Shown piece by piece: positions 1 to 4,834 of a stretch of DNA of 5,496 nt (position 1 is the stretch's first letter; every line of letters starts with the position of its first letter). The position numbers were made by a program, and so were the translations under genes. The DNA comes from CAZTAO01 sp964611645 (lineage in GTDB: Bacteria; Armatimonadota; UBA5829): contig CAZTAO010000131.1 of assembly GCA_964611645.1 (NCBI GenBank), forward strand, positions 1 through 5,496, in the 5' to 3' direction. The notes beneath the pieces were generated by a model. The model was not told the origin of the DNA. It did no database searches and saw nothing but the letters and a program-made list of their open reading frames with translations.

Positions 1-71
1 TTTACGAGAGGCAGGGGCACCAAACACAATTTACACACTTCAGTTGACACGACCGCTCTGCAAGGCTGCGG

Positions 72-101
72 TTGACCGATTTTGGGGCTAGATGATATAA
101 T
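72..101 (+). promoter_or_regulatory. Sigma70-type promoter for the tRNA pair
   Basis: A -35 box TTGACC (72-77) is followed by an 18-bp spacer and a perfect -10 box TATAAT (96-101). Transcription would start around 107-109, just before the first tRNA nucleotide at 111, which is a normal arrangement for a stable-RNA operon with a very short 5' leader. The position directly ahead of the tRNA genes is the main support. Promoter activity itself is inferred. Confidence 0.75.
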
Positions 102-110
102 ATCGGCAGT

Positions 111-186
111 GGGGCTGTGGCTCAGTTGGGAGAGCGCTTCCCTCGCACGGAAGAGGTCGCGAGTTCGAATCTCGCCAGCTCCACCA
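111..186 (+). tRNA. tRNA-Ala (anticodon CGC)
   Basis: A full cloverleaf can be drawn. The acceptor stem GGGGCTG (111-117) pairs with CAGCTCC (176-182); the D stem is GCTC/GAGC; the anticodon stem CTTCC/GGAAG encloses the loop CTCGCAC, with anticodon CGC at 144-146; and the T stem GCGAG/CTCGC encloses TTCGAAT. CCA is encoded at 184-186 after discriminator A183. The acceptor contains the G3-U70 wobble pair (113 with 180), the classic alanyl-tRNA synthetase identity element, which confirms the alanine assignment. It reads GCG codons. A 19-bp spacer separates it from the following tRNA, so the two are probably co-transcribed. Confidence 0.97.
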
Positions 187-205
187 CAGCAGACACAGAC
201 AGCAC

Positions 206-282
<77 letters not shown>

Positions 283-493
283 ACCCTTCAAGTTCTAGGC
301 CGGCAGCATGTTTTTGGCAGGTCTACGGTCCCTGGACAAAACGTGCGAGAGGCAGCCCTCATTGGAGCGCATTTCCTCAGCAACCCACTTACGCCAGGCC
401 GATTGGTGAGTACCATACCGCGAGGCTTGTCTCTTCCCCTCACCCCAACCCCTTTCGCAGCCCCGCTCCGCTAGGGTCTGCTTCCGGGCAACG

Positions 494-518
494 CCTCTCC
501 CCGGAGGCCGGGGAGAGG
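494..518. repeat. Perfect 11-bp GC-rich palindrome (hairpin)
   Basis: CCTCTCCCCGG (494-504) and CCGGGGAGAGG (508-518) are exact reverse complements separated by the three bases AGG. No T-run follows, so it is not a standard intrinsic terminator, although it could stop or stabilise the tRNA transcript. Together with the upstream CCCCTCACCCCAACCC stretch it resembles the CCCTCACCC...CCCTCTCCC...GGGAGAGGG type of intergenic repeat found in many bacterial genomes. That resemblance is from memory, and only one copy is visible here. Confidence 0.65.
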
Positions 519-687
519 GAGTAACTCAGCATCGCTGAACAGTTGCTTCTCCCGTTAGGACAGTTCCACTCCCCAGTCCGCGATCAGACGCGCCTGTCTT
601 TCAACATTCCCGGACAAACTTGGGAACTAGCGTCACGTGTACTTCGTAGTATGATACGTGAACTTCAGCCGGATTGCCCGAAAGCTT

Positions 688-714
688 TTGTCCATGTAGC
701 TATTTTCCTATACT
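688..714 (+). promoter_or_regulatory. Possible weak promoter for the radical SAM operon
   Basis: TTGTCC (688-693) lies 15 bp before TATACT (709-714). The -35 box matches four of six consensus bases, the -10 box matches five of six, and the spacer is short. A second TATACT at 732-737 has no good -35 partner. The site falls in an AT-richer stretch 60-70 bp ahead of the preferred start codon, where an operon promoter would be expected. The call is tentative. Confidence 0.25.
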
Positions 715-776
715 TACCGCGCACTCTCAAGTATACTATTCAGGGCATAGGCCTGGACTTGCAGAAAGCGGCAATT

Positions 777-2180
777 ATGGCAGGGTTCACAAAACTGGTT
801 CCTCTGGCATCGCGGCGCATTGCGTGGCGCTCTCCCGACATTCGGGAAGAGCGCGGCGAGCTTGTGTTGATGGTCTGGGGAGACATCCCATATTGGACTG
901 TCCTGGGCAAAGACCTTGAGGAGTTTCTTCAGGCAATGGATGGCAGTCGCACCGTTAGCGAGACTATTGCCCTCAGACCTGAGTGGGTTGCCCAGAGAAA
1001 AGACATCCTCGCGAGCCTGCAAACCCTCCGAGCTGGCGGAGTGCTATCGGACCAAACTTCCAAACCTCTGCCGAAGCCACCACTCTACGACACCAAGATC
1101 GAGAATGTCGCCCTCAACATCACCCGGCAATGCAATCTGCGGTGCCGGTTTTGCTACAACCTCCCATACCTGACCAAGGACAACAGCGACGAACTGACCG
1201 CCGGGGAAATGGTCTCATTCCTGCGAGACACGAAGCCATTCCTCGGAAAGAACCCCGTTCTCACGATCCTTGGCGGCGAGCCTCTGACGGACCCTGAGAA
1301 GCTGCTAACTGTCTGTGAACACGCGATCAAGCAGAGGTTCACGGTGCTGGTTTCGACTAACGGGACTCAGGTGACAGACAGATTCGCAGCACAGGCGGCA
1401 AAGCTCGGGATTCAGATGCAGGTGTCGCTGGACGGCCACACAGCCGCTCTGAACGATGCTGTGCGGGGCAAGGGGGCGTTTGAGAATGCAGTTGAAGGTG
1501 TTCGGACACTGGTGCGGAACAAGGCTCACACAGTGATCAGCATGGTCTGCCACAGGGGGAATCTCGCGCACTTGTCTGACTTCTTCAAGTTCGCGCGGAA
1601 GCTGGGAGCCGATGAGGCGCGGTTCATCCCTCTGAAGAAAATGGGTGGGGCTGTGAATGCCGGTTTCGATCCGGTTCCGCTGGATGAACTGCTGCTGCGG
1701 GCGTTCGAGATGTTCAAGGCGCACCCGGAGTATCTGGCTCTGGCCGGGCGTGACGCTTTCAGCATCCAGGCAAGCATCTGCCGATACTCCTCGCGGCGGT
1801 CTTCGTGTGGAACGGGCTTGCAGACTGTCCTTTTGGATGCCGACGGCGCGGTCTACCCCTGCCTCAACACCAACCAGCAGTGCTTCCGCATCGGCAGTGT
1901 GCGCGATCCGAGTTACGATTTCCGAAGTCTCTGGCTCAACTCGCCGGTCCTTGCCGAAGTCCGGCGGCAGACAGCGCTCCACGAACCCGGCCAGGAGCAC
2001 GCCGGCTGCCCGGTGCGATACTGGTGCCTCGGGGGATGCCGGGGCGAGAACCGCGCGCTGACCGGCGGCCTGCAAAACCGCCCACCCCACTGCGCCGAAC
2101 TCCGCAGAGGCGTAATAGAGATGTTCTGGATGCTCGCGGAAAGGCCTGATATGGTCAAGATTTCCCGGAAGACTTGCTAG
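777..2180 (+). CDS. Radical SAM/SPASM peptide-modifying enzyme with N-terminal PqqD-like (RRE) domain
   Basis: A 467-residue protein from ATG 777. Residues about 5-95 read like a PqqD-type RiPP recognition element: a beta-rich start, then 'GKDLEEFLQAMDGSRTVSETIA' and 'LQTLRAGGVL', matching the family's 'DG.rtv.eI' and 'L..GlL' signatures. Residues about 107-310 form the radical SAM barrel with the CX3CX2C cluster motif (C119, C123, C126), GGEP at 166-169 and SLDG at 217-220. From about 335 a SPASM domain supplies cysteines C335, C344, C362, C369, C411, C417, C421 and C439 for auxiliary Fe-S clusters, including 'GAVYPC' and 'YWCLGGC'. Such enzymes are cytoplasmic and modify ribosomal peptides by S-adenosylmethionine radical chemistry; the RRE binds the substrate leader. 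The reaction here is unknown. The likely substrates are the five paralogues beginning 18 bp downstream. ATG 777 is preferred because the PqqD-like homology begins there and a weak AGAAAG lies 8 nt upstream; the frame is open to TTG 543, but those 78 codons look non-coding. An anaerobic sulfatase-maturating enzyme is less likely because of the RRE and the missing sulfatase gene. Confidence 0.92.
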   Translation: MAGFTKLVPLASRRIAWRSPDIREERGELVLMVWGDIPYWTVLGKDLEEFLQAMDGSRTVSETIALRPEWVAQRKDILASLQTLRAGGVLSDQTSKPLPKPPLYDTKIENVALNITRQCNLRCRFCYNLPYLTKDNSDELTAGEMVSFLRDTKPFLGKNPVLTILGGEPLTDPEKLLTVCEHAIKQRFTVLVSTNGTQVTDRFAAQAAKLGIQMQVSLDGHTAALNDAVRGKGAFENAVEGVRTLVRNKAHTVISMVCHRGNLAHLSDFFKFARKLGADEARFIPLKKMGGAVNAGFDPVPLDELLLRAFEMFKAHPEYLALAGRDAFSIQASICRYSSRRSSCGTGLQTVLLDADGAVYPCLNTNQQCFRIGSVRDPSYDFRSLWLNSPVLAEVRRQTALHEPGQEHAGCPVRYWCLGGCRGENRALTGGLQNRPPHCAELRRGVIEMFWMLAERPDMVKISRKTC

Positions 2181-2184
2181 CGGA

Positions 2185-2191
2185 TGGAGGA
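2185..2191 (+). promoter_or_regulatory. Ribosome binding site of the first paralogue
   Basis: TGGAGGA sits 7 nt before ATG 2199, in the 18-bp gap after the radical SAM stop codon. It fixes the start of the first paralogue and supports co-transcription with the enzyme gene. Confidence 0.75.
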
Positions 2192-2198
2192 TTGAGAG

Positions 2199-2771
2199 AT
2201 GAAACTGGTTGCGTATAGCCTGGTACCGTCGAGCCCGATGCAGTATATGCATCTGGGGTACACGGCCGCAGCCACGAAAGTGGAGTACTTCGTGGATCCC
2301 ATTTGGTCGGCTGCCGCATTTGTTGTCACGCTTCTCCTCATAGCTGCACTTACGATGCGGAGATCAGTAAAGTGGGGGGTTATCATTCTGTGCGTTGCCG
2401 TAGTCACAGCCTGCTGGGCAGGGGCCAACCGGTACAGCCAGACACGGAAGTGGGAAAGCTGGAGCCGGGAATGGACTCAGAACACCACGGCTCAAATCCT
2501 CACGGACATTCAAATGCGCCGGGACGATGGCAAGGGCATCCCTGGCACCATGGCGGAGTACAAGAAGGAATGTGGAGGGTGGCCCGCCGTTGATGCCTGG
2601 CAACACCCGTGGCGTGTGACGCAACATAAACGAGTCGATGGTGTATCTGTCACAGTCACCAGCGCCGGGCCGGATGGCAGATTCGATACTGCTGATGACA
2701 TCTCCAACACTCGGACTATACCGCTTCCCGCAGACAGGAAGCCAGCTCATCAAGGGAGGACTCAGCTATGA
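2199..2771 (+). CDS. Putative radical SAM substrate, paralogue 1: SLVPSSPMQY-motif two-helix membrane protein with GspG-like domain
   Basis: A 190-residue protein of a family I do not recognise. Residues 1-24 carry the shared motif (MKLVAYSLVPSSPMQYMHLG, then Y21). Two hydrophobic segments, about 35-52 and 59-76, are joined by the basic loop MRRSVK. Residues about 80-175 form a soluble domain with 'VDAWQHPWRV' (131-140) and 'TSAGPDGRFDTADDI' (154-168), which resembles the C-terminal DPWG...GADG...ADI calcium-binding region of type II secretion pseudopilin GspG. By the positive-inside rule the basic loop is cytoplasmic, so both the N-terminal motif and the soluble domain should face outward. 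There is no type III prepilin cleavage site (no G-[FM]-x4-E before the helix) and no cleavable signal peptide. Its motif differs from the others at residues 2-4 (KLV instead of RIT). Its last codons carry the ribosome binding site of the next gene, and its stop overlaps that gene's start (ATGA). A role as substrate of the upstream enzyme is inferred from context. Confidence 0.85.
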   Translation: MKLVAYSLVPSSPMQYMHLGYTAAATKVEYFVDPIWSAAAFVVTLLLIAALTMRRSVKWGVIILCVAVVTACWAGANRYSQTRKWESWSREWTQNTTAQILTDIQMRRDDGKGIPGTMAEYKKECGGWPAVDAWQHPWRVTQHKRVDGVSVTVTSAGPDGRFDTADDISNTRTIPLPADRKPAHQGRTQL

Positions 2772-3367
2772 GAATCACAGCCCACAGTTTGGTGCCATCC
2801 GGCCCACAGCAGTATATGCATCTGGGGTACCTTGCTGCGTCTCCGAGTACCACAGAGATAGCCCGAGACGCGGGAGTCATGTGGCTCCTCACTGTTGCCT
2901 GTGTTGGACTAGCTGTGTTTGCATTCAGAAAGTCACTGTTATCTCGAATCTTCTTGATCTCGGTCGCTGTTATTGCGCTTTGTATGGGACTTGTCTTCCA
3001 GCGGCGCGATGACAATAAGTGGAATGACCACAAACCGGCCTGGACTCGCAGCAATGCTCTGGTAATACTGATGTGGGTGGACTACAGAGTAGCCAAAGAA
3101 GAGAAAGTGCCCGACAGCACTCTCGCTCTAGACGAAGACAGAGTAGGGTTTGGCACACTTGACCCGTGGGGAAACGCTTATCGCATCACGAAAGGCAAGT
3201 TGAAAGGCGAAATGGCTTACACCGCCACGAGCGCCGGTCCCGACGGGATGTTTGGCACTCGCGACGACATAGCGGAGACTCAGACATTGTTTCTCGGAGC
3301 CGGAAAGGGACCAGCTTCACTCGATCCACAAACGACGAGAACGAGTGACAGGAGGACACAGCCATGA
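2768..3367 (+). CDS. Putative radical SAM substrate, paralogue 2: SLVPSxPxQY-motif membrane protein with GspG-like domain
   Basis: A 199-residue paralogue. The N-terminal motif is the most divergent of the set: MRITAHSLVPSGPQQYMHLG, with Gly at 12 and Gln at 14 where the others have Ser and Met. Hydrophobic segments at about 36-53 and 60-77 flank the basic loop FRKSLLSR. The outer domain has the clearest GspG-like features of the family: 'LDPWGNAYRI' (131-140) and 'TSAGPDGMFGTRDDI' (154-168), at the same residue numbers as in paralogue 1 although the sequence between helices and motifs is largely different. The acidic and Gly residues of the last motif suggest a calcium-binding loop. ATG 2768 overlaps the previous stop by four bases, and AGGGAGGA at 2753-2760 is spaced 7 nt from it. 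The tail after 175 is polar and unstructured-looking (rich in Gly, Ser, Thr and Arg). Function unknown. Confidence 0.85.
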   Translation: MRITAHSLVPSGPQQYMHLGYLAASPSTTEIARDAGVMWLLTVACVGLAVFAFRKSLLSRIFLISVAVIALCMGLVFQRRDDNKWNDHKPAWTRSNALVILMWVDYRVAKEEKVPDSTLALDEDRVGFGTLDPWGNAYRITKGKLKGEMAYTATSAGPDGMFGTRDDIAETQTLFLGAGKGPASLDPQTTRTSDRRTQP

Positions 3368-3942
3368 GAATCACAGCCCACAGCCTGGTGCCGTCAAGCC
3401 CGATGCAGTATGTGCATCTGGGGTACACTTCCGCGATACTGTTGGCTCCTCGCTTTGACCCATTCTTCTTGCCTGCGCTCTGCGTTGTCGTGCTGTGGTC
3501 GGCAGTGGTGGCTATACGGGGTTTCAGGAAGTCCCGAATGGTGGCCAGTTCTTACATCCTGCTGGCCGTGACCGCATTCGGCCTCGCCGCAATCGCCCAG
3601 TCCAGCTATGCCCACAGAACGGACAAGGAGAGGCAGGAGTGGACCCAGGGTAATGTACGGAGACTATCAGGCAAGCTGGAGTCGTTCCCCAGCCAAGGAC
3701 AGAGCCTTCCCACCACGCTGAAGGATTTCAAGAAGTTTCGGTCTGGCGATATGGTTGACGGCTGGCGGCGGCCATTGCGAATGACTCAGGTGGAGACTAG
3801 CAAAGGAACTCTAGTCACCGTAACGAGCAAAGGACGGGATGGGAGATTCGATACCACTGACGATATCTCCAGCAGCCGAACCATACAAGTCCCGCCGAAT
3901 GCCAAGCCACCGGGACCTTACGTACCACCCGGCAATCGCTAA
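3364..3942 (+). CDS. Putative radical SAM substrate, paralogue 3: SLVPSSPMQY-motif membrane protein with GspG-like domain
   Basis: A 192-residue paralogue with the consensus N-terminus MRITAHSLVPSSPMQYVHLG. Hydrophobic segments at about 33-52 and 59-79 are separated by the basic loop IRGFRKSR. The C-terminal domain keeps 'VDGWRRPLRM' (131-140) and 'TSKGRDGRFDTTDDI' (154-168), again at the same numbering as paralogues 1 and 2. Here Asp-Pro-Trp-Gly has become Asp-Gly-Trp-Arg, and the SAGPDG turn has become SKGRDG, so the fold is probably kept while its surface has changed. The tail is proline-rich (PPNAKPPGPYVPPG). The start is set by AGGAGG at 3350-3355, 8 nt ahead of ATG 3364, which overlaps the previous stop. 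This is the only complete paralogue that does not overlap the next gene. Confidence 0.85.
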   Translation: MRITAHSLVPSSPMQYVHLGYTSAILLAPRFDPFFLPALCVVVLWSAVVAIRGFRKSRMVASSYILLAVTAFGLAAIAQSSYAHRTDKERQEWTQGNVRRLSGKLESFPSQGQSLPTTLKDFKKFRSGDMVDGWRRPLRMTQVETSKGTLVTVTSKGRDGRFDTTDDISSSRTIQVPPNAKPPGPYVPPGNR

Positions 3943-3946
3943 GGGG
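3943..3946 (+). promoter_or_regulatory. Ribosome binding site deciding the start of paralogue 4
   Basis: GGGG (3943-3946), directly after the preceding TAA, is 7 nt from ATG 3954 but only 1 nt from the alternative in-frame ATG 3948. The spacing, and the alignment of all five N-termini on M-[RK]-[IL]-[TV]-A, select 3954. Confidence 0.6.
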
Positions 3947-3953
3947 CATGGAC

Positions 3954-4517
3954 ATGAGAATCACAGCATACAGCCTGGTACCGTCCAGCCCGATGCAGTA
4001 TGTGCACTTGGGGTATCTGGCCGCTGGATGGGGAAAGGATACTTCCAGTCCCGCACCGTTTTTGGCGCTGATGGTCGGCTGCCTGGCGCTTGCTCTTCTG
4101 ATGAAGAGGTGGGTGGTCGTATCCGGAATCTTCCTCCTCCTTGCGTGTGTCTCGCTGACGGGACTTGTGTTACAACAGAAGCACCGAGCGGACTTCAGAG
4201 CGCACTACAGGGAGAACGGGACCAGATACAACGCCGAGCTGGTTCTAGCGGAACTCAGCAGGCGTGCCGCTGCCGGCGACCGGAAACCAGTCGACGATCT
4301 GGCAAAGCAAGTCCCGCAACTGGACATCCGCCTCATCGACGGCTGGACACTTCCGTGGCGGCTGAGGCATCGTGCGACCAGTGACAGCATAGTCTACACG
4401 CTTACCAGCAGAGGACCGGATTTCAAGTTCGACACGGCTGATGATATGGTCTTTTCTCGAACGGTATACTGGCCCACCAGCCACACTCGAAGCCGCTTGT
4501 GGAGCACCCAGCCATGA
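3954..4517 (+). CDS. Putative radical SAM substrate, paralogue 4: SLVPSSPMQY-motif membrane protein with GspG-like domain
   Basis: A 187-residue paralogue with N-terminus MRITAYSLVPSSPMQYVHLG, carrying Tyr at position 6 like paralogue 1. Hydrophobic segments lie at about 35-50 and 53-73 around the short basic loop MKRW. The outer domain is helical and charged after the membrane (residues 75-120), then has 'IDGWTLPWRL' (128-137) and 'TSRGPDFKFDTADDM' (151-165), three residues earlier than in paralogues 1-3. The gene starts 11 nt after the preceding stop rather than overlapping it; an ATG two codons upstream (3948) is rejected on ribosome-binding-site spacing. Its TGA overlaps the ATG of the fifth copy. 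It is probably inner-membrane anchored with most of its mass outside the cytoplasm. Function unknown. Confidence 0.84.
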   Translation: MRITAYSLVPSSPMQYVHLGYLAAGWGKDTSSPAPFLALMVGCLALALLMKRWVVVSGIFLLLACVSLTGLVLQQKHRADFRAHYRENGTRYNAELVLAELSRRAAAGDRKPVDDLAKQVPQLDIRLIDGWTLPWRLRHRATSDSIVYTLTSRGPDFKFDTADDMVFSRTVYWPTSHTRSRLWSTQP

Positions 4518-4750
4518 GAATCACAGCGCACAGCCTGGTGCCCTCCAGCCCGATGCAGTATACGCATCTGGGATACTTGTCCGCTCAGTCGGTCCCTGTA
4601 GACGCGCCTGTTGCTTCTATGGTCTTGTTGTGGGTTGTGCTGGCGGCGCTGACAATCAGGAAATCGCTGATCTGGGGATTGGCTTTCCTGCTTCTGGCGT
4701 TGCTCTTCTATGCGTGCGCGGGTTTGAGATTGCCGGTGTCATCTCCCTGA
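4514..4750 (+). CDS. Putative radical SAM substrate, paralogue 5: short form lacking the C-terminal domain
   Basis: A 78-residue protein with the same N-terminus (MRITAHSLVPSSPMQYTHLG), hydrophobic segments at about 33-47 and 52-70, and the basic loop IRKS between them. It ends at LRLPVSSP, just after the second helix. No DxW...P or GPDG...DDI sequence is recognisable in any frame between 4751 and the sugar transferase, so the outer domain is absent rather than frameshifted. It may be a 3'-deleted copy or a natural minimal form. The N-terminal motif is fully kept, with mainly synonymous differences from paralogue 3, which argues that the short protein is or recently was functional. ATG 4514 overlaps the previous stop by four bases, and GGAG at 4501-4504 provides the ribosome binding site. 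An ATG at 4499 would add only MEHPA and does not fit the family alignment. Confidence 0.78.
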   Translation: MRITAHSLVPSSPMQYTHLGYLSAQSVPVDAPVASMVLLWVVLAALTIRKSLIWGLAFLLLALLFYACAGLRLPVSSP

Positions 4751-4817
4751 GTTGCCTGCCCGCGGCTGATGCTGTAGACTATTGACTGGGTAGCGATTCG
4801 GACATTGCCAAACGGCC

Positions 4818-4823
4818 AGAGGA
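4818..4823 (+). promoter_or_regulatory. Possible ribosome binding site of the sugar transferase
   Basis: AGAGGA lies 11 nt before GTG 4835. The spacing is longer than ideal, but this is the best ribosome-binding match near the gene; the alternative TTG at 4805 has none. It favours the GTG start. Confidence 0.4.
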
Positions 4824-4834
4824 CAGCCTGCATA

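Larger units (their letters stand above)
283..776. other. Long intergenic region between the tRNAs and the radical SAM gene
   Basis: About 490 bp with no convincing gene. The open frames that cross it have low-complexity, proline- and serine-rich translations and no ribosome binding site. Positions 430-455 are pyrimidine-rich (CTCACCCCAACCCC-like) and precede a perfect GC-rich hairpin at 494-518. Positions 640-776 are more AT-rich and contain two TATACT boxes (709-714 and 732-737). The reading frame of the downstream enzyme is open back to a TTG at 543, but the extra translation does not look like protein sequence. Confidence 0.6.
2199..4576 (+). repeat. Five-copy tandem paralogue array with a ~63-bp conserved 5' repeat
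   Basis: The first ~63 bases of each gene are near-copies: 2199-2261, 2768-2830, 3364-3426, 3954-4016 and 4514-4576. Starts are spaced about 560-596 bp apart. Similarity falls away sharply after codon 21-24 and only scattered motifs return in the 3' part, so this is a family made by tandem duplication with one slowly evolving segment, not a recent exact duplication. In copies 2-5 the conserved block is entered through ATGAGAATCACAGC. Confidence 0.85.

Noticed and set aside
44..49. TTGACA as a second -35 box upstream of the tRNAs
   Set aside because: At 16-18 bp downstream the sequence is GC-rich (around TGCGGT) with no -10-like hexamer; the 72-101 promoter is far better.
283..330. Intrinsic terminator after tRNA-Ile
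   Set aside because: A short TTTTT is present near 310, but no stable stem precedes it.
543..776. Extension of the radical SAM gene to a TTG at 543 (545 residues), or to ATG 651
   Set aside because: There is no ribosome binding site at either start. The extra residues do not resemble any part of the enzyme family, while the PqqD-like domain begins right after ATG 777. The region includes promoter-like AT-rich sequence.
1305..2252. Long minus-strand open frame of 315 codons opposite the radical SAM gene
   Set aside because: It lies antisense to a clearly coding gene with conserved motifs. Its translation is low in family features and rich in Arg, His and Pro, typical of a GC-driven shadow frame.
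2199..4517. Paralogues as ordinary type IV pilins or GspG pseudopilins
   Set aside because: The C-terminal motif fits GspG, but there is no prepilin cleavage site with G-[FM] and Glu at +5, the hydrophobic region starts about 33 residues in, and there are two helices with a basic turn.
2199..4576. Direct repeats as a CRISPR array or insertion element
   Set aside because: The ~63-bp repeats are the 5' ends of coding genes spaced 560-596 bp apart, with synonymous variation. There are no short unique spacers, transposase or terminal inverted repeats.
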